Part shown: in pieces, positions 52,927-60,574 of the stretch
Position numbering within the stretch: the stretch's first letter is position 1
How the letters are laid out: the number at the start of each line of letters is the position of its first letter
DNA from: Shinella zoogloeoides
Lineage (GTDB): Bacteria > Pseudomonadota > Alphaproteobacteria > Rhizobiales > Rhizobiaceae
Length of the DNA stretch: 64,000 bases
Assembly: GCF_033705735.1 (NCBI RefSeq)
Contig: NZ_CP131131.1
Coordinates: forward strand, 1,364,001 to 1,428,000
Direction of reading: 5' to 3'
Position numbers and translations under genes: made by a program
The notes under the pieces: model-generated
Databases searched by the model: none
Told to the model about the DNA's origin: nothing
The model's input: only the letters and a program-made list of their open reading frames with translations

Positions 52927-53312
52927 GTGATCGACCCTCTGAAATCTTGTTCTGTGGTAAGCAGAAGACCGTCTCCAGGTACGGTTTCCAGCGATGGGCC
53001 TATTCTTCGGCGGAGCGAGGTGCGCCCGCAAGTTCGCAGCCATCGAAACACTGACGCGAGATGACGCACTTCCAAAGCAGCTCTGCTTCACGGATCGTGT
53101 TTGTGCCGGCGGCATCGCGGTAGCGGCGGCCGATTTTCGGCACCCCGCGCCACGGCGGAACGGCGAACGGAAAACGGCCGTGAAAGAAGCATCATTCGCA
53201 AAGTGAAGCTGGTATCGCGTCATCACGCGAATAAATTAATTGCGGCGCGCACTTTTTCCGAAGCGCGCGCTATGGCTTGCTCGGAGCACTTTCATACAAC
53301 AGGGACGCCGCC
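52927..53312. other. Divergent promoter region between ThDP enzyme and unknown-protein genes
   Basis: About 385 bases without a credible gene. It must hold promoters for both divergent genes. Short inverted repeats are seen: CGCGT-CATC-ACGCG at 53216-53229, and GCGCGC with GCGCGC at 53245-53268, near an A/T-rich ATAAATTAATT stretch. A 70-codon open frame at 52994-53206 has no ribosome site or family resemblance. Confidence 0.45.
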
Positions 53313-54002
53313 GTGCAGAACCTAAGCAGAGATTTGGCTTTCGCGGACGATTTCATTTCCGCAACGCTGGTTGAGAACGTGGCCGACTACGATGTGGCGG
53401 ACGCCGTCGTGGTCAATATCAGCCCCTCCCCGATGGTGACGGGCGACGAGCATCCCGCCATCGTGCCGGCCTGGAAATCCACATGGCTGAAGGGCGGCCG
53501 CATCCGCTCGGCAGAGCGGGCGGCGATCATCAAGGTCGTCAACCCCACCAATCTCGGCGGCTGCATGTTCCGCGGCTGGGACTGGCTCGGCAACCGCATC
53601 CGCAGCTTTCCGCGCGATACGCCCCTCTACATCTCGGCGCAGGACGAGATCGGCACGGTGACCCTCGACCCGCGCGTCTTTACCAACGAGCGCGCAAGAG
53701 CGGAAACGCCGCAGGTTTTCACGCTGAAGCTCAATCTCTGGTGGTCGCCGGGCGATACGGACTGCTTCATCCACAACGAGCACCCGTTCCTGGAAACGCA
53801 CACCCAGATCCACGGGCTTGGGCGCATGCAGAAGTTCAAGACGCGCGACGCCGCGACGCTTTATGAAGACGTCGTGATGCCGATCGGCTATTCGCACGAT
53901 CCCTTCTGCCGGGTGGCGGGCGAGAACCAGTGGACCTATCCCTGGCACCGCTACTATGCGGATACCGACAGCGTATGGCTCGCCGTCGAACTGCATCCCT
54001 GA
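53313..54002 (+). CDS. Uncharacterised His-rich protein, possible metal-binding beta-barrel
   Basis: This 229 aa protein is not recognised. It is rich in His and Trp in its second half: CFIHNEHPFLETHTQIHGLG, then SHDPFCRV and WTYPWHRYYADTDSVW. The pattern of beta-strand-like segments with HxE and HxxxH residues would fit a cupin-type metal site. The start is GTG at 53313 with AGGGA 7 bases upstream; no in-frame ATG gives a better start. It converges on an HTH regulator gene 13 bases away. No signal peptide or membrane segment is seen. Confidence 0.75.
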   Translation: MQNLSRDLAFADDFISATLVENVADYDVADAVVVNISPSPMVTGDEHPAIVPAWKSTWLKGGRIRSAERAAIIKVVNPTNLGGCMFRGWDWLGNRIRSFPRDTPLYISAQDEIGTVTLDPRVFTNERARAETPQVFTLKLNLWWSPGDTDCFIHNEHPFLETHTQIHGLGRMQKFKTRDAATLYEDVVMPIGYSHDPFCRVAGENQWTYPWHRYYADTDSVWLAVELHP

Positions 54003-54015
54003 CGCGGAGGGGCCG

Positions 54016-54843
54016 TCAGCTCATCTGGATCATGTCCGAGCCGTCTCCGAGATACTGCAGCGCCTCGCGCGGGATTGCGGGGTCGTTGCGGTCGAGAACC
54101 GTGAGGTCTTTCAGGTGATCGCGGCGCAGGAGCCCGGGGCCGCGATAGTGCAGCGCCACCTTCGTCGAATAAGGCTGACGAAAGACCGTCGCGGCAATAC
54201 CGCTGGAAATGCCGAACATGAACTTCTTGGCATTGCGCTTGACCTGCGCATAGACGCCGAAAGTCAGCTCGTTCGACTGGATGCCCTCGAAATCCGCCGT
54301 GAAGAGACGATCTGCAACAGGGAAGCAGAAGCCATAGTATTTGAAGACATATTCCGTCTTCTTCGGATTGTCGAAGCTCGGGAAGCGCTCGACGTAATAG
54401 TGCTGGAGGAATTCCTTGTTGCGGTAGATGCAGAAAGCGGAACGCAGCACGAAGCCCTTGTAGATCGAGGAGAACTGGTAGCGATCATAGACACCGACGA
54501 TGTCATCGTGATCGACGCTGTTGTTCTCGACGATCATGTCCGAGACGAAGCGGGAGAATTCCGGCAACTGGCGGGCCGTCGCCATCGCGTGGAAGAAGTT
54601 GCCTTCGACGAGCGTGCGGAACTCCTCCGGATCGGTGAAAAGCATCGGCACGCTGAGGCCGAAGTAATTCGCGATGATCCGAAGATTCGCGGTCGACGGT
54701 ACATGGGCGCCGGACAGGTACTTGTTGAACTGCTGCCGGTTGACGTTGATCTTGCGGCACACCGCCGCGACCGATCCATGCTGCTCGCAGAGCGTTCTGA
54801 GGTTGGCCGCCAAGGCGGCACCGTCCCGACCAAGATGTTCCAT
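54016..54843 (-). CDS. HTH (Xre-like) transcriptional regulator
   Basis: The 275 aa protein has an N-terminal HTH of Xre/Cro type (GSVAAVCRKINVNRQQFNKYLSG, residues 23-45) and a C-terminal domain of about 200 residues rich in aromatic residues (QFSSIYKGFVLRSAF, YVFKYYGFCFPV). The C-terminal domain is probably a ligand or protein sensor; it is not recognised. It is convergent with the His-rich protein gene and divergent from the Gfo/Idh/MocA gene, either of which it may control. Confidence 0.82.
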   Translation of the reverse strand: MEHLGRDGAALAANLRTLCEQHGSVAAVCRKINVNRQQFNKYLSGAHVPSTANLRIIANYFGLSVPMLFTDPEEFRTLVEGNFFHAMATARQLPEFSRFVSDMIVENNSVDHDDIVGVYDRYQFSSIYKGFVLRSAFCIYRNKEFLQHYYVERFPSFDNPKKTEYVFKYYGFCFPVADRLFTADFEGIQSNELTFGVYAQVKRNAKKFMFGISSGIAATVFRQPYSTKVALHYRGPGLLRRDHLKDLTVLDRNDPAIPREALQYLGDGSDMIQMS

Positions 54844-54973
54844 TAAAGCCCCGATACCTGACGCATTATGACGCTATCCTTACTTCACATCGCTAATGAC
54901 TTCAATCATCTGCGAAGTTGTGGCGCGCGGCCTGCGCGATCAATCTTCAGATGAAGGACGAGGAGGAGCCGGG

Positions 54974-55954
54974 GTGCATTCCAGGCAGGAATTTGGGTGG
55001 TCGGTCATGGGCACCGGCACGATCGCAACCGAGCACATGGTTGCGGCGATCCGCGCCGCCGGCCATCAGCCGCTGTGGGTCGTCAGCCGCAACCGGCAAT
55101 ATGCCGCGCACTTTTCGAACGATATGGAAATCCCCGACATCGCCGTCGATGCACGGCGAGCGCTGGAGGATCCGTGCGTCGGCTTTGCCTATGTCAGCGC
55201 CGCCCGGGAACGCCGAAAGCATTACATCCTCGCCGCGGCGAACGCAGGCCGGCATGTGCTTTGCGACGGGCCGATCGCCAGAAACTGCCGCATCGCCGAT
55301 CAACTCGCCGAGGCGTGCCGGAAGGCGGGCATCATACTCGCGCTCAATCAGCCGCTGCGCGCCCTCTCACCCCACCAGACAATGCGCCGGTTGGCACAGG
55401 AAGGCGAAATCGGCGTGCTGCAATCCGTCCTCATCGTCCGCGGCGCACCTTTCCAGCCACCGCCCAACCGCCATGCCGAGGAGACGGTGGACCGGAAGGA
55501 AGCGCTTTTCGACCACACCATAGACAGCATCGATCTCGCGCGCTTCCTCACCGGCCAGGAGCCCGCCACTGTCTCGGCACTCGCCGCCTGCGACCAGCGG
55601 GCCTATGCGATGCGCCTCTCCGGCGGTGCGATCTTCCAGTCCTACGAGAGTTTCACCACGGCCGAATTCGAGAGCGTCGTGATGCTTGCCGGCGATCGCG
55701 GCACGCTCATCGCCAACGGAACGCTCAGCGGACGAGGATCCGGCACGCTCGTGCGGCGGCTGAACGGCCGGAGCGAACTCATCCCGGTGCGCGACCGCGA
55801 CCAGCACCTCACCACGGTTGAGGCTTTTCTCGCCCTTCCCCAGAAACCGGCGACATGGATGGCGCTCGGAGAAGACAACGTGATTGCCCTTCGCGCCGCC
55901 GAAGCCGTGCGCACCGCCCAAAACAGACACCCGGCTCTCATAGCCGGCACATGA
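54974..55954 (+). CDS. Gfo/Idh/MocA-family oxidoreductase
   Basis: The 326 aa protein has an N-terminal Rossmann motif (WSVMGTGTIATEHMVAAIRAAG), the HVLCDGPIARN segment standing for the usual EKP (Lys is replaced: CDGPIA), and DHTIDSIDLARFLTG, the DxGxHxxD equivalent. The start is GTG at 54974 with AGGAGG 7 bases upstream; it is preferred over an ATG at 55007 inside the nucleotide motif. Lack of the usual catalytic Lys (EKP) and the altered HDSID region raise doubt about normal dehydrogenase activity. It is co-transcribed with a TIM-barrel isomerase 23 bases downstream. Confidence 0.85.
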   Translation: MHSRQEFGWSVMGTGTIATEHMVAAIRAAGHQPLWVVSRNRQYAAHFSNDMEIPDIAVDARRALEDPCVGFAYVSAARERRKHYILAAANAGRHVLCDGPIARNCRIADQLAEACRKAGIILALNQPLRALSPHQTMRRLAQEGEIGVLQSVLIVRGAPFQPPPNRHAEETVDRKEALFDHTIDSIDLARFLTGQEPATVSALAACDQRAYAMRLSGGAIFQSYESFTTAEFESVVMLAGDRGTLIANGTLSGRGSGTLVRRLNGRSELIPVRDRDQHLTTVEAFLALPQKPATWMALGEDNVIALRAAEAVRTAQNRHPALIAGT

Positions 55955-55977
55955 CATCAGTCCGAGGAGGTCAAATC

Positions 55978-56862
55978 ATGCCCCGCACCCAAAACCAGCT
56001 CATCTACCATTCGATGGCCTCCAAGCCGAACACGCTCGCCATCGATATCGAAATCGCCAAGAGCCTGGGTTTCGACGGTCTCGAAACCTCTGGCGCGAAG
56101 ATCGCAGCATTCCTCGACGCCGGCTTCAGCAAAGAGGAACTGAAGGAGCGGCTTGGCGGCCTCGCCCTCCCCGGCATCGGTTTTCTGATCGACCTCGAGC
56201 GACAGGGCGAAGGTCGAACGCAGATGCTGAACGAGGCGGAAGCACTCTGCGCCCTCGCCTGCGCCGCCGGCGCGAAGGGCATTGAAGCCATCACCGGCCC
56301 ACTCGACATCAGGGTTTTCGAGGCGGGAGCTGCGGAGCGCTATCCGGGCCTCTATCGCGGCCTCATCGACCTGCCGACGGCGGAACAGACCGAATTGACG
56401 GCCGCCAATCTCCGGGCGGTCGCGGATATCGCTGCCGCCCATGGGCTGCTCGTCTACCTCGAAGCACTCTCCTGGACGCCCCTTAACAACCTTGAAGCGC
56501 AGCTCCGGATTCTAGATCGCTGCAAGCGGGACAATGTGCGGCTCGTCATCGACTTCTGGCATTCCTACACGTCCGGCGACACACCGGAGCATATTTCGCG
56601 GCTGGACAAGGAACTGATCTATGGCGTGCATCTTTGCGACTCCCTGCCTTTCACCGGCGGCATTCCTGATGAGCCGATGCTTCGCGATGTGCCCACCGGC
56701 CAAGGCGTTCTCAACCTGCAGGAGTGGGTCGATGCGGTGAAATCGACGGGCTATACGGGCTGGTGGAGCTGCGAACTCTTCTGCAAACGCCAACATCAAG
56801 ACAACAGCTTCGCTGTAGCAGCGGACCTCAAGAGTCTCATGGAGAGCCTTATCGCCGAGTGA
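55978..56862 (+). CDS. Sugar phosphate isomerase/epimerase (xylose-isomerase-like TIM barrel)
   Basis: The 294 aa protein is an AP-endonuclease-2-type TIM barrel: DIEIAKSLGFDGLE, GLLVYLEALSWTPLNNLE, LVIDFWHSYTSG, YGVHLCDSL and the C-terminal GYTGWWSCELF. Metal ligands are probably Glu, Asp, His and Glu at these strands. It would isomerise a sugar, inositol or keto-acid derivative, in keeping with the neighbouring Gfo/Idh/MocA gene. GAGGAGG precedes the ATG. Confidence 0.88.
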   Translation: MPRTQNQLIYHSMASKPNTLAIDIEIAKSLGFDGLETSGAKIAAFLDAGFSKEELKERLGGLALPGIGFLIDLERQGEGRTQMLNEAEALCALACAAGAKGIEAITGPLDIRVFEAGAAERYPGLYRGLIDLPTAEQTELTAANLRAVADIAAAHGLLVYLEALSWTPLNNLEAQLRILDRCKRDNVRLVIDFWHSYTSGDTPEHISRLDKELIYGVHLCDSLPFTGGIPDEPMLRDVPTGQGVLNLQEWVDAVKSTGYTGWWSCELFCKRQHQDNSFAVAADLKSLMESLIAE

Positions 56863-56867
56863 TAAGG
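56847..56867 (+). terminator. Stem-loop across the isomerase stop codon
   Basis: CCTTATC and GATAAGG pair over 7 bp with a 7-base loop; the stop codon lies in the stem. It separates convergent genes, but no T run follows, so termination is only possible. Confidence 0.3.
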
Positions 56868-56920
56868 CGATCGCCGCGCGAAATGCCGGCGGCTTGCGCG
56901 GAGACTTCAGGCGGCCGGGC

Positions 56921-57622
56921 TCATGCCTGATCGAGCTTCTGCAGGTGCTCCACGAGGATCGCACCTTCGAGCTCGTTGTGACGGGCAGCAAATGCGACGG
57001 CGGCATCCTCTTCGCCTTGCAGAAGCGCCCGGACGATGGGATCGTGCTGGCCGACGATCTCGTCCGGGTCGAGCACCAGAGCGTCGCTGGACTGGATATA
57101 GATACGCACCTGATGCTCGATCAGCGAATATTGCTCGATCAGGCGCCGGTGGTTGGACAGGGTCACGATGGCCTTGTGCAGGTTCATGTCTTCCTGCGCG
57201 ATGACCCTCTTGTTCCCCTTCGAACAGGCTGCCTTCAAACGCGCGAACGCGGAGGTGATCGCGGTGGAAGGCCCATCCGCCGTGGGCTCATTCCTCACCC
57301 GCTGCGCCACCAGACGGCTCGCCAGCGCCTCGAGGCTTGCCCGAAGCGTATAAAGCTCCCAAGCGTCATGGGCGCTCAATGTCATGACCGTCCATCCGGT
57401 ATAGGGCACCTGGACAAGCAGGCCCTCCTGAACGAGCTGATGGAAGGCGGTCCTGATCGTTCCGCGCGAAACGCCCACCTGCTCGGCCATCTGAATCTCG
57501 GTAAGCCGGGCGCCCAGCGGGATGTCTCCAGACAGGATCGCATCGCGCAGCCGGTCAGCCGCCTGGGCCTCGGTGGTGCGCTTCTGCACCTTCTTGACGG
57601 TGAAAATCGAGCTCGTATCCAT
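56921..57622 (-). CDS. GntR-family regulator with FCD effector domain
   Basis: The 233 aa protein has the GntR HTH (AADRLRDAILSGDIPLGARL, QMAEQVGVSRGTIRTAFHQLVQEGLL) followed by the all-helical FCD domain with metal-ligand-like His residues (DMNLHKAIVTLSNHRRL and AARHNELEGAI). FCD regulators usually respond to carboxylates. It is downstream of the orphan binding-protein gene behind a terminator hairpin and has its own operator-like site 29 bp upstream. Confidence 0.92.
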   Translation of the reverse strand: MDTSSIFTVKKVQKRTTEAQAADRLRDAILSGDIPLGARLTEIQMAEQVGVSRGTIRTAFHQLVQEGLLVQVPYTGWTVMTLSAHDAWELYTLRASLEALASRLVAQRVRNEPTADGPSTAITSAFARLKAACSKGNKRVIAQEDMNLHKAIVTLSNHRRLIEQYSLIEHQVRIYIQSSDALVLDPDEIVGQHDPIVRALLQGEEDAAVAFAARHNELEGAILVEHLQKLDQA

Positions 57623-57650
57623 GACCGATGCAATACCAAATCGGGACCAG

Positions 57651-57663
57651 ATTGTCGAACAAG
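57651..57663. promoter_or_regulatory. GntR-type operator-like site, ATTGT-N3-ACAA
   Basis: ATTGTCGAACAAG matches the core ATTGT-N3-ACAA found within the perfect inverted repeat at 59058-59082. It lies just upstream of the GntR start and fits autoregulation. Confidence 0.5.
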
Positions 57664-57700
57664 AAACAATTTTGGATTCAAGGCCCTGACGGGAAAGGAA

Positions 57701-57720
57701 CGGCTCCCCGAAGGGAGCCG
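57701..57720 (-). terminator. Terminator hairpin after the orphan binding-protein gene
   Basis: CGGCTCCC and GGGAGCCG form a perfect 8 bp stem with the tetraloop CGAA, 8 bases after the binding-protein stop. On the transcribed strand it is followed by TTCCTTTCCC, a moderately U-rich tail. Confidence 0.7.
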
Positions 57721-57728
57721 CCGGAAGA

Positions 57729-58850
57729 TCAGCCGCCGATTTCGACCGGGGCGTAGTTGCCGTCGTCGCCCTTCTTCCACTCGTAGATGACGAATTCCGG
57801 CCGGGTGAGATCGCCCTTGGCGTCGAAGCCGAGATCGCCGATGACGGTGGAGAACGGCCCGTTCGCCTTGATGAATTCGGCGAGCGTGGCCGAGTCCTTC
57901 GACTTGCTCTTCCCGATGGCCTGCGCGATGACCTGCAGGGAGGCGTAGGAATAGAGGGTATAGCCTTCCGGCTCGAAGCCCGCCGCGCGGAACTTGTCGA
58001 CGATCTCCTTGCCGGCGGGATTCTTGCGCGGATCGGACGCGAAGGTCATGAGGATGCCGTCGACGGCGTCGCCGGCGATAGAGGCCAGTTCGTTCGAATT
58101 GACGCCGTCGCCCGCCATCATCTTCGCGTCGAGGCCGAGATCCTTCATCTGCCTTTTGATCAGGCCGGCTTCGGTATGATAGCCGCCGTAGTAGATGAAC
58201 GTGGTTCCGGCCGCCTTCATCTTCGAGATGAGCGCCGAATAATCCTTCTCGCCGGGCGTGATGCCCTCGAGGAGCACTTCCGTGATGCCGGCCGCGTTCA
58301 GCGCCTTCTTGGTTTCCTCGGCAAGGCCCTGGCCATAGGGCTGCTTGTCATGGACGATTGCGATCTTGCCGTCCTTGAAGTTCTCCAGGATGTACTTCGC
58401 CGCGATCTCGCCCTGCTGGTCGTCGCGACCGTTGGCGCGGAAGGTGTTCCACAGGCCGCGCTCGGTATAGACCGGATTGGTGGAGGCCGGCGTGATGTTC
58501 AGCATGCCGTTTTCCGCATAGACCTCCGATGCGGGGATCGAGACGCCGGAATTGTAGTGCCCGATGACGTATTGCACGCCGTCGGCGACGAACTTGTTGG
58601 CGACGGAAACGCCCTGCTTGGCATCCGAGGCATCATCGCCGAGCACGATCTTGATCTGCTCGCCATCGATGCCGCCCGCCGCGTTGATGTCCGCGGCAGC
58701 CTGCTCGGCGCCCTTCTGCAATTGAAGGCCGAACACGGCGTTCGGGCCGGTGATGGGTCCTGCCACGCCGACCAGGATATCCGCGCGCGCTGCATGCGCG
58801 AGCCCGCACGAAAGCAGGACGCCAGCAGCCAGTCGAATATATGCTTTCAT
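57729..58850 (-). CDS. Branched-chain-amino-acid-type ABC solute-binding protein (orphan)
   Basis: The 373 aa protein has a signal peptide (MKAYIRLAAGVLLSCGLAHAARA) and a LivJ-type binding fold: ILVGVAGPITGPNAVFG, DINAAGGIDGEQIKIVLGDDASD, ITPASTNPVYTERGLWNTFR, IAIVHDKQPYGQGLAE. LivJ-type proteins bind branched-chain amino acids, amides or other ligands in the periplasm. No liv permease or ATPase gene is next to it. It is transcribed divergently from the glycerate-kinase operon; GGAGGG precedes the ATG. Confidence 0.93.
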   Translation of the reverse strand: MKAYIRLAAGVLLSCGLAHAARADILVGVAGPITGPNAVFGLQLQKGAEQAAADINAAGGIDGEQIKIVLGDDASDAKQGVSVANKFVADGVQYVIGHYNSGVSIPASEVYAENGMLNITPASTNPVYTERGLWNTFRANGRDDQQGEIAAKYILENFKDGKIAIVHDKQPYGQGLAEETKKALNAAGITEVLLEGITPGEKDYSALISKMKAAGTTFIYYGGYHTEAGLIKRQMKDLGLDAKMMAGDGVNSNELASIAGDAVDGILMTFASDPRKNPAGKEIVDKFRAAGFEPEGYTLYSYASLQVIAQAIGKSKSKDSATLAEFIKANGPFSTVIGDLGFDAKGDLTRPEFVIYEWKKGDDGNYAPVEIGG

Positions 58851-58999
58851 TTCACCCTCCTGAGGATACGGGCAATTGATCTGTTTGCCGCGCACGGCGC
58901 CCGCATGCGCACGCGGCGTTCATAGCGATCGGGCCGCAACTGCCGGCCGGAAACCCTCTTCGTTCGTTCCCTTCGGCCCCTGGCACACGGCCCTTCCAT

Positions 59000-59022
59000 C
59001 GAATGGAGAAGCGCTCCATTCG
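59000..59022. repeat. Perfect inverted repeat 1 in the divergent promoter
   Basis: CGAATGGAG and CTCCATTCG (9 bp arms, 5-base spacer AAGCG). It could form a hairpin or be an operator. Confidence 0.55.
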
Positions 59023-59029
59023 CACGGCA

Positions 59030-59042
59030 ATCGATTATCGAT
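59030..59042. repeat. Perfect inverted repeat 2 in the divergent promoter
   Basis: ATCGAT-T-ATCGAT, 6 bp arms around one base. It is a candidate regulator site lying between the other two repeats. Confidence 0.45.
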
Positions 59043-59057
59043 GGTTAAACCTGCTGT

Positions 59058-59082
59058 CAATTGATTGTTTGACAATCAATTG
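59058..59082. promoter_or_regulatory. Perfect inverted repeat 3, probable GntR operator
   Basis: CAATTGATTGT and ACAATCAATTG are 11 bp arms with spacer TTG. The core ATTGT-N3-ACAAT recurs before the GntR gene at 57651-57663. It ends 82 bases before the glycerate-kinase start. Confidence 0.65.
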
Positions 59083-59164
59083 TTTTTCGGCCATTGGCTA
59101 TGCGCAGGCAGATGAGCGACCGCCATCCCGCCCCTCCCGGAAAACGCATCGCCGAGTGTAAAAG

Positions 59165-60574
59165 ATGAACAAAATCAGTAACTCAGAAGCATTGCTCGCA
59201 CAGGGTGACGTCCAGTCACGGCGGATCGTGCTCGAAATCGCGGATCGCACGCTGGAGCGGCTCGACAGCTACCACCGCATCCGCTCCATCATGCGGATGG
59301 ACGGCGATATACTCACCATCGGCACGCGGTCCTGGGACCTGTCGAAGAAGCGGAACGTCTACCTGTTCGGCGCCGGCAAGGCCTGCAACCACATGGCGAT
59401 GGCGGTGGATCACGTTCTCGGCGACCGCCTGACACGCGGCATCGCCATCGTGAAGATCCACGAGGAGACCGACCGCTTCAACAAGACGGAAGTCCATGTC
59501 GGCGGCCATCCGCTGCCGAACGAAGAGGGTTTCCGGGCTTCGAGGAAGATGATCGAGATCGTCGATCAGGCGGGGCCGGACGATCTTTTCATCGCCGTCA
59601 TCAGCGGCGGCAGCTCGGCACTAATGTCCTGCCCCATCGATGGCATTTCCCTCCAGGACGAGATCGACACGACCGACGTGCTGCTGAAGTCCGGCGCCGG
59701 CATCGTCGAGATCAACGCCGTGCGCCGGCACATTTCGGCGCTGAACGGCGGCATGCTCGCCAAACGCATTCAGGATGTTGGCGCGGAGCTGATCGGCTTC
59801 GGCATTTCCGATGCGGTCGGCTCGCCGGCGACGGGCGATATCGCCGTCCCTTATGCCGCCTACAAGAGCACGCCCATCGGCCCCGACGCCACGACGCTGG
59901 ACGACGCGCGGGCGACCATCGTCAATTACGACGTCGCCGATCGCCTGCCGAAAAGCGTGGTCGACTACCTGATGAATGCGGGGCCGGACAAGGAAACGCC
60001 GAAGGCCTTTCCGGACAACACCTATTTCCTGCTCAACACGCTGCCGGATTCCTGCGTCTACGCCAAGGAAGCCTGCGCGGAGATGGGCATTCCCGCCGTC
60101 ATCCTCACCTCCTTTCTCGAAGGTGAAAGCCGCGATGCGGGCACCTTCCTCGCCTCGATGGCGCGCGAGATCCAGACCTACGGCAATCCGGTCAGGGCGC
60201 CCTGCGTGCTGCTCAGCTCCGGCGAGGTCACGACGCAGATTCTCGACAATTCCACCATCAAGGGCCATGGCGGCCCCGGCCAAGAGATGACGGTGAGCTT
60301 CGCCATCACAGCCGCCAAGACGAAAGGTGCGTGCCTGCTCTCCATCGACAGCGAAGGCACCGACGGCACGGCGAAGGTCGCCGGCGGCATCACCGATTCC
60401 ACCAGCCTCAAGGCGGCGACCGGCAAGGGCATCAGCCTCTACCAGGCGCTGCGCGAGCACAGCTGCTTCGAGGCGCTCGACGCCATCGGCTCCGCGGTCT
60501 TCACCGGCAATACCGGCACCAACCTCTGCGACCTCAACATCCTCTACGTCCCGGCGCTCGAGAAGGACAAATGA
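59165..60574 (+). CDS. Glycerate 2-kinase (DUF4147/MOFRL type)
   Basis: This 469 aa protein belongs to the GckA/TtuD family that phosphorylates D-glycerate to 2-phosphoglycerate. Visible motifs are VYLFGAGKACNHMAMAVDHVLG, GGHPLPNEEG, ISGGSSALMSCPIDGISL, INAVRRHISALNGGMLA, ISDAVGSP and the C-terminal MOFRL region with LLSSGEVTT, GGPGQEM and TDGTAKVAGG. The length is slightly longer than the usual 420-450 aa. A start is placed at the ATG at 59165 with only a weak site. It overlaps the enolase-like gene by 4 bases, so product would be passed to enolase. Confidence 0.9.
   Translation: MNKISNSEALLAQGDVQSRRIVLEIADRTLERLDSYHRIRSIMRMDGDILTIGTRSWDLSKKRNVYLFGAGKACNHMAMAVDHVLGDRLTRGIAIVKIHEETDRFNKTEVHVGGHPLPNEEGFRASRKMIEIVDQAGPDDLFIAVISGGSSALMSCPIDGISLQDEIDTTDVLLKSGAGIVEINAVRRHISALNGGMLAKRIQDVGAELIGFGISDAVGSPATGDIAVPYAAYKSTPIGPDATTLDDARATIVNYDVADRLPKSVVDYLMNAGPDKETPKAFPDNTYFLLNTLPDSCVYAKEACAEMGIPAVILTSFLEGESRDAGTFLASMAREIQTYGNPVRAPCVLLSSGEVTTQILDNSTIKGHGGPGQEMTVSFAITAAKTKGACLLSIDSEGTDGTAKVAGGITDSTSLKAATGKGISLYQALREHSCFEALDAIGSAVFTGNTGTNLCDLNILYVPALEKDK

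Larger units (their letters stand above)
58851..59164. other. Divergent regulatory region of the binding protein and glycerate-kinase genes
   Basis: About 315 bases without a gene. It contains three perfect inverted repeats between 59000 and 59082, listed separately. It should carry both promoters and the binding sites of the FCD-type GntR regulator. Confidence 0.6.

Noticed and set aside
52994..53206. Small open frame of 70 codons in the divergent gap before the His-rich protein gene
   Set aside because: No ribosome-binding site, no family resemblance, and the region is a promoter gap.
53216..53268. Short inverted repeats as a terminator or attachment site
   Set aside because: Arms of only 5-6 bp, GC-rich and without T run or flanking integrase gene; noted only as possible operator elements.
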